From positions 1 through 64,000 of the forward strand of contig NZ_AXVR01000013.1 in the NCBI RefSeq assembly GCF_000484695.1: a stretch of DNA of 64,000 nt, read 5' to 3'. Source of the DNA: Salinispora cortesiana (GTDB taxonomy: Bacteria > Actinomycetota > Actinomycetes > Mycobacteriales > Micromonosporaceae). Numbering within the stretch: position 1 is the first letter of the stretch; the number at the start of each line of letters is the position of its first letter. The position numbers and the translations under genes were made by a program. Below are positions 8,920-16,322 of the stretch, in pieces. The notes beneath the pieces were generated by a model, which was not told the DNA's origin, ran no database searches, and was given only the letters and a program-made list of their open reading frames with translations.

Positions 8920-10953
8920 TCACAGGCGGTAGACGACCACGTCGCCGATCTCCTCCCGGGTGATGTCGAGCGCGTCGACCGGCTCGTCGATGCTGAACTC
9001 CCACGGCGTGCCGGCCACCTGACTCCGAGGGATCAGGACGTTGCGAACGCCCAGGGCGCGCAGGTAGTCGACGCTGGCCTGGTCGGGGAATGTGACTGTT
9101 ACCCGACGTACCTCCTCGAGCAGGGTCGGGGTGAAGCCACTCCCACCGTTGACGATGTCCTGGAAGTGGGTGGTTGACCAGAGCATGACCGACTGGTCAT
9201 GACCCTGGTCGCTCGGTAGCACCAGCAGCGGGCCGTCCACCGTGCGCATCGCCGCGGGCTGCACCGGGACGACCGGGTGCGGGGTGCGGTTCAGCCCCTC
9301 GACGGTCACCAACAGCAGCGGTAGCAGCGTGGCCAACCGCAGCCACGGGCTCGGCCAGGAAGGGATCCGCGCGGCGGAGATCTTCCGGACCCGCCCGGCG
9401 AAGGCGCTCACCGCGCCGGCCGCGAGTAGCCCGAGCAGCAGCGTCGCCCAGAGCATCAGTCGGCCCGGCGTACGCAGGCCGTTCCAGCCGGGTAGGTGCT
9501 CGAAGAGCGGCACGAAGGTGTACTGCCCGTCGAAGAGTGCGGTGCCCATCGCCAGCACCATGCTGACCACGACCCCCGCCAGCAGCAGGAGCCGGTGCCG
9601 GACCCGCCACACCGAGAAGAAGAGGCCGCCCAGGGCGAGCGCGTAGAGCACGTACCCGGGTAGCAACGTCATCTCCGGCTGCCAGGGCAGCGTCGCCCGA
9701 GCCCCCTCGTGTAGGTCACCCCAGATCCGTGACTCGGCCGGCGCGGTGAGGAAGCCCCGCGCGGGTGGGGAGAACCAGGCGAGGTCGGCGGCGGTTCGCT
9801 CCGCCTGCGGATGCAGCTCGGCGACGGTGAAGTAGGGGAGCGCGAGGAGCACGCCGACCGCGGCGAAGATCAGCCCGCCGACTACGTCGGCGGTGAACAG
9901 CCGTCGACCGAAGGGGCGTCGCACCGGGCGGACGACCCAGCGCCGCAGGAACCAGGTCACCGTGGCGACCAGCCCGATCCCGGCGAGGACGTACGCGAAC
10001 GGCAGCCCGATGCCGAAGCCGAGGCTCAGCTGCCAGGCGGCGACCAGCCAGCCGGTGTAGACCCAACCGACCCGTCGCTTCTCCGGTCGGTAACCGTGCC
10101 GCAGTGACCAGCCGTGCCCTCGGGCGAGCATCGCCAGCGCCAGCGGGATACCACCGTTGGAGACGACGTGCAGGTGCCCGGCCTGGGCGAGCAGCCAGGG
10201 TGCGTACGTGTAGGTCACTCCGGCGACCGCGGCGCCGATCCGGCCCGACCCCAACTGCCGCGCCAGCGCGTACGCCCCGAACGTGGCGAGGGCGTGGGCC
10301 AGCACAAACATGATGTTGTATCGGAGCAGGGCCGCTTCGGGACCGGTCCCGATCATCCCTGCTGGGGCGTACCCCAGCAGGGTGTCAGAGAAGGCGAAGC
10401 TCCACCGTTCCGGGAAGAACGCGTTGGAGTGCAACAGCCGGCCCGGGTCGGTCAACAGCGCGTGCCCGGACCAGGCCATCTGCCACGCCTGCAGGCTCGG
10501 ATCCCAGTAGTCCTGGGGCAGGGTGTAGCGCGGGTAGCGCAGCGTCGGCCAGGTCATCGCGACGGCCAGGGCCAGCGACCCGAGCGCCGCGAGTGTCCAC
10601 TCGTGCGCCAGAAACCGGCCGACGGCGCGGGTTGCCCGGCCCACGTGGGTCGGCACCGGCGGCGGAGCGGGGCCGAAGGAGGCGAACGGGTCCCGCTTCT
10701 CCTTCCCGTCCTTCCCGTCCTTCTCATCCTTCTCGGCGGTGCTTTCGGCGCTGGTGGTGGTCTTGGTGGCGGTGTCGGCGCTGCCCGCGGTGGTGCTCTC
10801 GGTGCCGGCGGTCGTGGAGCCATCCTTGGGCGACCTGGCGTCACCCGGGTCGGTGTCGAGCTTGTCCATGGTGGTTTTGGGCTTTCGGTCGCCGGCGGTG
10901 CTGGCCGCCTCGGGATTCGGCGACGGTGTGTCGCCGGAGCGTCCGGTGGTCAT
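8920..10953 (-). CDS. Large polytopic membrane protein, GT-C-like
   Basis: 677 residues. A charged, low-complexity cytoplasmic segment of about 110 residues (Thr/Ser then Lys/Glu/Asp-rich) precedes about eleven hydrophobic helices. The first outer loop (LRYPRYTLPQDYWDPSLQAWQ) and SNAFFPERWSFAFSDTLLGY resemble bacterial membrane glycosyltransferases with a loop acidic residue, but I cannot name a family. The C-terminal about 130 residues look soluble and extracytoplasmic. Its start overlaps the nfo stop by 4 nt (ATGA), so it is translationally coupled to nfo. The link to DNA repair is probably only positional. Confidence 0.7.
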   Translation of the reverse strand: MTTGRSGDTPSPNPEAASTAGDRKPKTTMDKLDTDPGDARSPKDGSTTAGTESTTAGSADTATKTTTSAESTAEKDEKDGKDGKEKRDPFASFGPAPPPVPTHVGRATRAVGRFLAHEWTLAALGSLALAVAMTWPTLRYPRYTLPQDYWDPSLQAWQMAWSGHALLTDPGRLLHSNAFFPERWSFAFSDTLLGYAPAGMIGTGPEAALLRYNIMFVLAHALATFGAYALARQLGSGRIGAAVAGVTYTYAPWLLAQAGHLHVVSNGGIPLALAMLARGHGWSLRHGYRPEKRRVGWVYTGWLVAAWQLSLGFGIGLPFAYVLAGIGLVATVTWFLRRWVVRPVRRPFGRRLFTADVVGGLIFAAVGVLLALPYFTVAELHPQAERTAADLAWFSPPARGFLTAPAESRIWGDLHEGARATLPWQPEMTLLPGYVLYALALGGLFFSVWRVRHRLLLLAGVVVSMVLAMGTALFDGQYTFVPLFEHLPGWNGLRTPGRLMLWATLLLGLLAAGAVSAFAGRVRKISAARIPSWPSPWLRLATLLPLLLVTVEGLNRTPHPVVPVQPAAMRTVDGPLLVLPSDQGHDQSVMLWSTTHFQDIVNGGSGFTPTLLEEVRRVTVTFPDQASVDYLRALGVRNVLIPRSQVAGTPWEFSIDEPVDALDITREEIGDVVVYRL

Positions 10954-11741
10954 GCGGTCGGGGCTGGCACGCCGAGCTGCTCCCGCAGGAAGGTGATGTC
11001 GGCTGCCTGGCCGTCCGCCCCGCCGGGCGTTTCGACCACCACCGGGGCGCCCGCGGCGCGGATCACCGCCACCAGCTGCTCCGGGTCGATCGTGCCGCCG
11101 GTCAGGTTGTCGTGTCGGTCCTGGCCCGAGTTGAAGGCGCCCTTGGAGTTGTTGGCGTGGATCAGGTCGATCCGCCCGGTGATCGCCTTGATCCGGTCAA
11201 CCAGCCCGAGCAACTCCTCACCGCCGGCGTAGGCGTGGCAGGTGTCCAGGCAGAAGCCCACCTCGTGGTCGCCGATCGTGTCCCAGAGGCGGGCGAGCGC
11301 GTCCAGCCGGCGGGCGCAGGCGTTCGTCCCGCCGGCGGTGTTCTCGATCAGCACCGGTACGCCGAAGCCGCCGGATTCCGCCGCGTACGCGAAGGCCTTG
11401 CGCCAGTTGTCGAAACCGGTGGCGAGGTCGTCGCCCGCGTTGACGTGGCCCCCGTGCACGATCAGGCCACGGGCTCCGACAGCGGCGGCGGCTCGGGCGT
11501 GCGCGAGCAGGAGCTTGCGGCTGGGGATCCGGATGCGGTTGTTCAACGTGGCCAGGTTGATCACGTACGGCGCGTGCACGTAGAGGTCCACCTCGGCGCT
11601 GCGCAGCCGGTCGGCGTCCGCACGTGGCTTCGGTGCCTTCCAGCCCTGCGGGTCGGAGAGGAAGAACTGCACGGTGTCGGCGGCTCTTGCGGTCGCCTCC
11701 GCCAGTGGGTCGGACGAATCGACGTGGGCTCCGATACGCAT
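10950..11741 (-). CDS. nfo: Deoxyribonuclease IV (endonuclease IV, AP endonuclease)
   Basis: 263 residues. Cleaves DNA 5' to abasic sites in base-excision repair. The TIM-barrel AP endonuclease 2 signatures are in order: MRIGAHVDSSDPL, LYVHAPYVINLAT, GLIVHGGHVNAGDD, VPVLIENTAGG, VGFCLDTCHAYAGG, LIHANNSKG and VVVETPGG. These supply the His/Glu/Asp ligands for three zinc ions. Length is normal. The ATG is set by a TAGGCT -10 at 11748 with a 6-nt gap and no ribosome binding site. The downstream membrane gene overlaps it by 4 nt. Confidence 0.93.
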   Translation of the reverse strand: MRIGAHVDSSDPLAEATARAADTVQFFLSDPQGWKAPKPRADADRLRSAEVDLYVHAPYVINLATLNNRIRIPSRKLLLAHARAAAAVGARGLIVHGGHVNAGDDLATGFDNWRKAFAYAAESGGFGVPVLIENTAGGTNACARRLDALARLWDTIGDHEVGFCLDTCHAYAGGEELLGLVDRIKAITGRIDLIHANNSKGAFNSGQDRHDNLTGGTIDPEQLVAVIRAAGAPVVVETPGGADGQAADITFLREQLGVPAPTA

Positions 11742-11747
11742 GCGGGG

Positions 11748-11753
11748 AGCCTA
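11748..11753 (-). promoter_or_regulatory. -10 element of nfo
   Basis: TAGGCT ends 6 nt before the nfo ATG: a leaderless promoter. An imperfect inverted repeat (11760-11770 with 11839-11849) lies just upstream. Confidence 0.6.
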
Positions 11754-11873
11754 CGTCGAGTTCACCGACCGATGGCGACCGCAGTGCGGCGACGCGCGCA
11801 ACCGGAGCGGTCAGTGGTGCGTCACCGCAGCGATCAGTGGTCGTTGAACGAGGTGGGATGGACGGTTCTGTAG

Positions 11874-12110
11874 CCTTGGATTAGTAGATTGTCTGAGATT
11901 TACCAAATTCTCCGACAAGTCCTGTGAATCAAGGATATGGTCGGGAAACAACATGAAGAAGCCCCGCGGGGTGTCGCCGGTCCAACCTCATCGGTGTGGT
12001 CGTTCCTCCCCAGGTCCCACCCAAGGAATGCGGACGCGACACCCCGCGGTCTCTGGTCACGGGGGGACCCGCCTGGACATCGACGTCCTGGCTGGGCCCC
12101 CCGTGAACCA
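11874..12110. other. Highly structured non-coding region between nfo and rpsF
   Basis: The 534-nt gap 11742-12275 has no convincing gene. Three stems follow one another. I: 11889-11918 is a 13-position stem with two mismatches (TTGTC/GACAA at its base), wrapped by CCTTGGATT/AATCAAGG (11874-11882, 11927-11934), and is AT-rich. II: 11964-11977 pairs perfectly over 14 bp with 12036-12049. III: 12054-12066 pairs with 12097-12110 with one bulge. On the minus strand stem II is followed by a T-rich stretch (11943-11960). It could encode a small RNA, a divergent regulatory region or a mobile-element remnant. Confidence 0.5.
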
Positions 12111-12157
12111 TGTCCGGCGACTGTTCCACCGCCCCGGGCATGATCCTTCGGACCGGG

Positions 12158-12163
12158 TATCCT
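12158..12163 (+). promoter_or_regulatory. Candidate -10 of the rpsF operon
   Basis: TATCCT sits at the centre of an inverted repeat, CGGACC...GGTCCG (12149-12169), about 110 nt before rpsF. No clear -35. A downstream hairpin (CACGG/CCGTG, 12231-12245) close to the ribosome binding site could be part of an S6:S18-responsive leader, a known type of autoregulation in this operon; that is inference. Confidence 0.4.
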
Positions 12164-12275
12164 GGTCCGGTTGTCCGCGTCCGGCCGGGTCCCCCCGTTC
12201 CGGAGTGGGCCACGACGCACGACCTCCTGTCACGGAAGGACCGTGGCCGCCTAGCCCATAGGAGGTGAGCACGTC

Positions 12276-12566
12276 TTGCGTCATTACGAGATCATGGTGA
12301 TCCTCGACTCCAGCCTTGAGGAGCGCACCGTCGCCCCGTCGCTCGACACGTACCTGAACGTGATTCGGACCGCGGGTGGCTCGGTCGAGAAGACCGACGT
12401 GTGGGGCCGCCGGCGCCTCGCGTACGAGATCAACAAGAAGACCGAGGGGATCTACGCCGTCATCGACCTGCAGGCGACGCCAGCAGCGGTGGCCGAGCTG
12501 GACCGTCAGCTGCGGCTCAACGAGTCGGTGCTGCGTACCAAGGTTATTCGGCCGGAAGTGCGCTGA
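12276..12566 (+). CDS. rpsF: 30S ribosomal protein S6
   Basis: 96 residues. Binds the 16S rRNA central domain with S18. Opens [23 protein letters not shown] and contains [28 protein letters not shown], both classic S6 segments. The start is TTG at 12276 with AGGAGGTGA 6-7 nt upstream; no in-frame ATG or GTG fits better. First gene of rpsF-ssb-rpsR-rplI. Confidence 0.97.
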   Translation: MRHYEIMVILDSSLEERTVAPSLDTYLNVIRTAGGSVEKTDVWGRRRLAYEINKKTEGIYAVIDLQATPAAVAELDRQLRLNESVLRTKVIRPEVR

Positions 12567-12675
12567 GGCGCACCCCGACCACCCGACCCCGACACCCCCG
12601 GATCAGCCTCGTCGGCATTGTCGGACGGCTCTGTCAGCCTGTACGGCGAGACGATGAGTGCGCGAGGAGATGGTC

Positions 12676-13185
12676 ATGGCAGGAGAAACCATCATCACGG
12701 TCATCGGCAATCTGACCGATGACCCCGAGTTGCGATTCACCCCCTCCGGTGCGGCGGTCGCCAAGTTCCGGGTCGCCTCGACGCCCCGGTTCTTCGACAA
12801 GTCGTCCAGCGAGTGGAAGGACGGCGAGCCGCTGTTCCTCTCGTGCACCGTGTGGCGGCAGGCCGCCGAGCACGTCGCGGAGTCGCTGCAGCGCGGCACC
12901 CGCGTGATCGTGTCCGGTCGGCTCCGGCAGCGGTCGTACGAGACCCGCGAGGGTGAGAAGCGCACGGTTATCGAGCTGGAGGTCGACGAGATCGGCCCGT
13001 CGCTGCGCTACGCCACGGCGAAGGTGCAGAAGATGTCCCGCTCGGGCGGTGGTGGTTTTGGCGGCGGTGGTGGCCAGGGCGGCGGAGGCAACTTCGACGA
13101 CCCGTGGGCCTCGGCCGCTCCTGCTCCTGCTCCCTCGCGTGGCGGGTCCGGCGGTGGCAACTTCGACGAGGAGCCTCCGTTCTGA
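12676..13185 (+). CDS. ssb: Single-stranded DNA-binding protein
   Basis: 169 residues. The OB-fold (residues 1-115) begins [25 protein letters not shown] and includes the aromatic-rich [19 protein letters not shown] Gly-rich linker follows, and the acidic tip DEEPPF is the docking site for replication and repair partners. Three in-frame starts lie within 21 nt (12658, 12670, 12676). GAGGAG at 12664-12669 favours ATG 12676. It is in the ribosomal/replication operon, 109 nt after rpsF. Confidence 0.96.
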   Translation: MAGETIITVIGNLTDDPELRFTPSGAAVAKFRVASTPRFFDKSSSEWKDGEPLFLSCTVWRQAAEHVAESLQRGTRVIVSGRLRQRSYETREGEKRTVIELEVDEIGPSLRYATAKVQKMSRSGGGGFGGGGGQGGGGNFDDPWASAAPAPAPSRGGSGGGNFDEEPPF

Positions 13186-13226
13186 TGGCGCCGAGCGCCC
13201 GCAATCGCAAACCAGGAGCAAGGTCA

Positions 13227-13466
13227 ATGGCCAAGGCTGCGGCACTTCGCAAGCCGAAGAAGAAAGTGAACCCGCTTGATAAGGACGGGATCACCTATAT
13301 CGATTACAAGGACACTGCGCTGCTGCGCAAGTTCATCTCCGACCGTGGCAAGATCCGTGCCCGGCGAGTGACTGGCGTGACCTCGCAGCAGCAGCGGCAG
13401 ATCGCCCGCGCGGTCAAGAACGCCCGCGAGATGGCGCTCTTGCCATACACGGCGACGGCTCGCTGA
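13227..13466 (+). CDS. rpsR: 30S ribosomal protein S18, zinc-ligand-free form
   Basis: 79 residues. The core [28 protein letters not shown] and [12 protein letters not shown] are standard S18. Where zinc-binding S18 proteins have CxxC (as in KKKVCAFC), this has KKKVNPLD. The downstream Cys and His ligands (NCxxHQR) are replaced by VTSQQQR. There is no cysteine at all. It is the C-minus type usually tied to zinc economy, yet it occupies the main operon. An upstream ATG at 13185 overlaps the ssb stop, but AGGAG before 13227 supports the shorter start. Confidence 0.95.
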   Translation: MAKAAALRKPKKKVNPLDKDGITYIDYKDTALLRKFISDRGKIRARRVTGVTSQQQRQIARAVKNAREMALLPYTATAR

Positions 13467-13480
13467 GAGGAGGCGCCGAC

Positions 13481-13927
13481 ATGAAGATCATCCTGACCCA
13501 GGAGGTATCCGGCCTCGGTGCCCCAGGGGACATCGTGGAGGTCAAGAACGGCTACGGCCGTAACTACCTGCTGCCGCAGGGCTTCGCGATTGCCTGGACC
13601 AAGGGCGCGGAGAAGCAGGTCACGCTCATCAAGCGGGCCCGGTCGGCCCGCGAGATTCGTGACCTCGGCCATGCCAACGAGGTCAAGGGCCAGCTCGAAG
13701 GGCTGAAGGTGGCCCTGAAGGCCCGCGCTGGCGAGGGCGGTCGGCTCTTCGGTTCGGTCACCGCGACCGAGATCGTCGCGGCCGTCAAGGCCGCTGGTGG
13801 CCCGACGCTGGACCGTCGCCGGCTTGAGCTGCCCGCGCAGATCAAGTCGCTCGGCTCCTACCCGGTGCGGATCAAGCTGCACCCCGAGGTGACCGCCGCG
13901 TTCGACCTGAGTGTCGTTCAGGGCTGA
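13481..13927 (+). CDS. rplI: 50S ribosomal protein L9
   Basis: 148 residues. Begins MKIILTQEVSGLGAPGDIVEVKNGYGRNYLLPQGFAI, the signature N-terminal domain. A long connecting helix follows, then the C-terminal domain with RLFGSVTATEIVAAV. AGGAGG precedes the ATG. It starts 15 nt after rpsR and ends at a perfect 28-bp palindromic terminator. Confidence 0.97.
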   Translation: MKIILTQEVSGLGAPGDIVEVKNGYGRNYLLPQGFAIAWTKGAEKQVTLIKRARSAREIRDLGHANEVKGQLEGLKVALKARAGEGGRLFGSVTATEIVAAVKAAGGPTLDRRRLELPAQIKSLGSYPVRIKLHPEVTAAFDLSVVQG

Positions 13928-13947
13928 CACCCACCTGCACCACCGGT

Positions 13948-13975
13948 CGGGCCCGCGCCGTACGGCGCGGGCCCG
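13948..13975 (+). terminator. Terminator after rplI
   Basis: A 28-bp uninterrupted palindrome (arm CGGGCCCGCGCCGT) starts 21 nt past the rplI stop and separates the ribosomal operon from dnaB. Confidence 0.8.
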
Positions 13976-13977
13976 AT

Positions 13978-14038
13978 CTGTGTCTGGACCTAACTCTGTG
14001 TCCGGCCCGGGGCTCGGCCCCGACCTGTGTCCGGACCC
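13978..14038. repeat. Three CTGTGTCYGG repeats between rplI and dnaB
   Basis: CTGTGTCTGGACC (13978), CTGTGTCCGGCCC (13996) and CTGTGTCCGGACCC (14025) follow the terminator. They may be protein-binding sites or decayed tandem copies. Function unknown. Confidence 0.45.
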
Positions 14039-14086
14039 GGCCTGATCCGGCCGCCGGTGGTCGGCCAGTCGGCCATCCGGTTTCTT

Positions 14087-14204
14087 TTATCCACAGGGTG
14101 TGGACGCCATCATTCCAGCTCAGCCCGGTGTCGGAGGGAAGCCTTCCACAGTTATCCACAGGCTGTGCACAAGCTGCGCACATGCCTGCCCCCTGCTATC
14201 CACA
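14087..14204. promoter_or_regulatory. DnaA-box cluster upstream of dnaB
   Basis: Perfect TTATCCACA boxes lie at 14087-14095 and 14152-14160, and CTATCCACA (one mismatch) at 14196-14204. Each is followed by CAGG. The first two continue as an inverted half-site TGTGGAC or TGTGCACAA, so opposed boxes pair up. The spacing is 65 and 44 bp. The cluster fills most of the 444-nt gap before dnaB. oriC in actinobacteria lies by dnaA and dnaN, so this is more likely DnaA-dependent control of dnaB or a titration site. Confidence 0.65.
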
Positions 14205-14371
14205 GGTTGTCCCGAGACTCGTCCACCGCTGCTGTTGAGGCACCCTCCTGGTCTTCCGTATGGTTGCCACCCGACCCGCCGCACGATGGCCCCCGATCGC
14301 CCTGCGGGTCGAGAAGGCCGTGACTCCGCGGTGAAGCTAGGACGATGAGTTGACGGTGTGAAGGGGGAGCC

Positions 14372-15778
14372 GTGTCGGTCGCCGACGAGATGCCAGCCGA
14401 ACCGCGCGCTGGCGGGCCGACATCGGTGCCGGTGCAGCGGGACGGCCAGTTCGAGAAGACCCCACCACAGGACATCGCCGCTGAGCAGTGTGTGCTGGGC
14501 GGGATGCTCCTCTCCAAGGACGCGATCGCCGACGTAGTCGAGATTCTCAAGAGCAACGACTTCTACCGACCCGTCCACGCCACCGTCTTCGACACGATCC
14601 TCGAGATCTACGGCCGGGGCGAGCCCGCTGACTCGATCACGGTTGCGGCGGCCCTGGCCGACTCCGGCGACCTGGTCCGGATCGGGGGCGCACCATACCT
14701 GCACACCCTGATCGCCAGCGTGCCCACCGCGGCCAACGCCGCCTACTACGCCCGGATCGTCAGCGAGCGGGCCGTGCTCCGGCGGCTGGTCGAGGCCGGC
14801 ACGCGGATCGTGCAACTCGGGTTCGGCACCGCCGCCAGCGGCAGCCGGGACGTGGATGACGTCGTTGACCTCGCCCAGCAGGCCGTCTACGACGTCACCG
14901 AGCGGCGGGTCAGCGAGGACTTCGCCATCCTCGCCGACATGCTCCAGCCCACGCTCGACGAGATCGAGGCGGTCGGCGCCCAGCACGGCATGATGACCGG
15001 CGTTCCGACCGGCTTCACCGACCTCGACCGCCTCCTCAACGGTCTGCAGGCCGGCCAGCTCATCATCGTCGCCGGGCGGCCCGGCCTGGGGAAGTCCACG
15101 GCGAGCATGGACTTCGCGCGGAATGCCGCGATTCGCGCCAACCAGGCCTCGGCGATCTTCTCGCTGGAAATGAGCAAGGTCGAAATCGTCATGCGACTTC
15201 TCTCGGCCGAGGCCCGGGTGCCCCTGCACGTGCTGCGCAGCGGTCAGCTCTCCGACGACGACTGGACGAAGCTCGCCCGCTGTATGGGCGAGATCAGCGA
15301 GGCGCCGCTCTTCGTGGACGACACGCCGAGCATGAACCTGATGGAGATCCGGGCCAAGGCGCGGCGCCTCAAACAGCGACACGACCTGAAGCTCATCGTC
15401 GTCGACTACCTCCAGCTGATGACCTCGCCGAAGCGTACGGAGAGCCGGCAGCAGGAGGTCGCCGACCTGTCCCGTGGCCTCAAACTCCTCGCGAAGGAGG
15501 TCGAGTGCCCGGTCATCGCGGTCAGCCAGCTGAACCGCGGCCCCGAACAGCGGACCGACAAGCGGCCCCAGCTCTCCGACCTGCGGGAGTCCGGCTCCAT
15601 CGAGCAGGACGCCGACGTCGTCATCCTGCTGCACCGCGACGACTACTACGACAAGGAGTCGCCGCGGGCCGGGGAGGCGGACTTCGTCGTGGCCAAGCAC
15701 CGGAACGGGCCGACCGACACGGTGACGGTGGCGGCGCAGCTCCACCTGTCTCGCTTCGTGGACATGGCGATCGTGTGA
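14372..15778 (+). CDS. dnaB: Replicative DNA helicase DnaB
   Basis: 468 residues. Hexameric 5'-3' helicase at the replication fork. The N-terminal domain opens PPQDIAAEQCVLGGMLLSKDAIADV. The RecA-like ATPase has Walker A AGRPGLGKST (K241), the segment SLEMSKVEIVMRLLSAEA, Walker B LIVVDYLQLM and the SQLNRGPEQR motif. No intein is present, although many actinobacterial dnaB genes carry one. The start is GTG 14372 with GGGGGAG just upstream. The promoter region holds a DnaA-box cluster. Confidence 0.96.
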   Translation: MSVADEMPAEPRAGGPTSVPVQRDGQFEKTPPQDIAAEQCVLGGMLLSKDAIADVVEILKSNDFYRPVHATVFDTILEIYGRGEPADSITVAAALADSGDLVRIGGAPYLHTLIASVPTAANAAYYARIVSERAVLRRLVEAGTRIVQLGFGTAASGSRDVDDVVDLAQQAVYDVTERRVSEDFAILADMLQPTLDEIEAVGAQHGMMTGVPTGFTDLDRLLNGLQAGQLIIVAGRPGLGKSTASMDFARNAAIRANQASAIFSLEMSKVEIVMRLLSAEARVPLHVLRSGQLSDDDWTKLARCMGEISEAPLFVDDTPSMNLMEIRAKARRLKQRHDLKLIVVDYLQLMTSPKRTESRQQEVADLSRGLKLLAKEVECPVIAVSQLNRGPEQRTDKRPQLSDLRESGSIEQDADVVILLHRDDYYDKESPRAGEADFVVAKHRNGPTDTVTVAAQLHLSRFVDMAIV

Positions 15779-15791
15779 GTGGACCCGGCGG

Positions 15792-15839
15792 CCGGGTGAG
15801 GACCCGGTGACCGGGTGAGTGAACCTGCGACCGGGTGAG
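15792..15839 (+). repeat. Triplicate CCGGGTGAG unit in the dnaB 3' region
   Basis: CCGGGTGAG at 15792, 15811 and 15831, spaced 19 and 20 bp, lies between the dnaB stop and its terminator. It looks like decayed tandem duplication. Confidence 0.5.
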
Positions 15840-15859
15840 CCGGCCGGCAGGACGATGAG

Positions 15860-15908
15860 CGTCCGGAAGGACCCGCCCCGCGCTGCCGCGGTGGGGTCCT
15901 TCCGGACG
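15860..15908. terminator. Bidirectional terminator between dnaB and zinc-ribbon gene
   Basis: CGTCCGGAAGGACCC (15860-15874) pairs perfectly with 15894-15908 around a 19-nt loop. Convergent genes lie on both sides. Confidence 0.8.
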
Positions 15909-15922
15909 TGCCGTACCGGCGC

Positions 15923-16300
15923 TCAGCCGAGCAGGTCGCCCAGGAAACCCTTGTGCCGCTTCCGCCGGTAGTGCCCGTGGTAGCCGTAGTGCTGACCGTG
16001 GCTGCCGTAGGCCGGGGCCGGAGCCGGGGGGTAGCCGTGCGCGGGCGGCGGTGGGGGCGGCACGGTGCCGTAGCCGGGCTGCTGCGGCGAGGGCGGCGGG
16101 TACCCGCCGGGCTGGCTGGGCTGGGCGGGTGCCGGAGCGGCCTGCTGCTGCCGGTTCCAGTTAGCCTCCGCCTCGAACAGCTTCTCCAACTCGCCGCGGT
16201 CGAGGAAGATCCCCCGGCACTCGCTGCACTGATCGATGACGACGCCACTGCGCTCGTACTGGCGCATCTCGCCGTGACACTTGGGACAGGTGAGGCTCAT
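15923..16300 (-). CDS. zf-TFIIB-type zinc-ribbon protein
   Basis: 125 residues. The N-terminal 45 residues form a zinc ribbon: CPKC near residue 5, CSEC near residue 26, followed by RGIFLDRGELEKL, the hallmark of the zf-TFIIB family. The rest is Pro/Gln/Gly/Tyr/His-rich and disordered, ending RRKRHKGFLGDLLG. Function unknown. The second ATG (16300) is preferred because TACGGT ends 6 nt before it. It lies 22 nt after the phosphoribosyltransferase stop, so it may be both co-transcribed and independently transcribed. Confidence 0.85.
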   Translation of the reverse strand: MSLTCPKCHGEMRQYERSGVVIDQCSECRGIFLDRGELEKLFEAEANWNRQQQAAPAPAQPSQPGGYPPPSPQQPGYGTVPPPPPPAHGYPPAPAPAYGSHGQHYGYHGHYRRKRHKGFLGDLLG

Positions 16301-16306
16301 CATCCG

Positions 16307-16312
16307 ACCGTA
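16307..16312 (-). promoter_or_regulatory. -10 element of zinc-ribbon gene
   Basis: TACGGT ends 6 nt before the second of two adjacent ATGs (16300): a leaderless arrangement inside the intergenic gap. Confidence 0.45.
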
Positions 16313-16322
16313 CCTGGTTGAC

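Noticed and set aside
10114..11232. 372-codon plus-strand frame opposite the GT-C-like gene and nfo
   Set aside because: Antisense to conserved genes and composed of low-complexity Arg/Gly/Gln sequence; a shadow frame.
11929..12213. Minus-strand 94-codon frame in the nfo-rpsF gap, with an inner 20-residue peptide starting MRLDRRHPAGLLHVV
   Set aside because: No ribosome binding site for the long frame and composition like that of non-coding GC-rich DNA. The short peptide recalls actinobacterial leader peptides but lacks their Cys residues and does not precede a matching gene.
14087..14204. The DnaA-box cluster as the chromosomal origin
   Set aside because: dnaA, dnaN and recF are not here, the cluster has only about three good boxes, and no long AT-rich unwinding region is evident. 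A regulatory or titration site is more likely.
13978..14204. CRISPR-like array from the short repeats before dnaB
   Set aside because: Repeats are 9-19 nt, few, unequally spaced and partly known DnaA boxes; no cas genes are near.
14372..15778. Intein in dnaB
   Set aside because: The ATPase core is continuous through Walker A, Walker B and the SQLNRG motif at normal spacing; total length is that of an intein-free DnaB.
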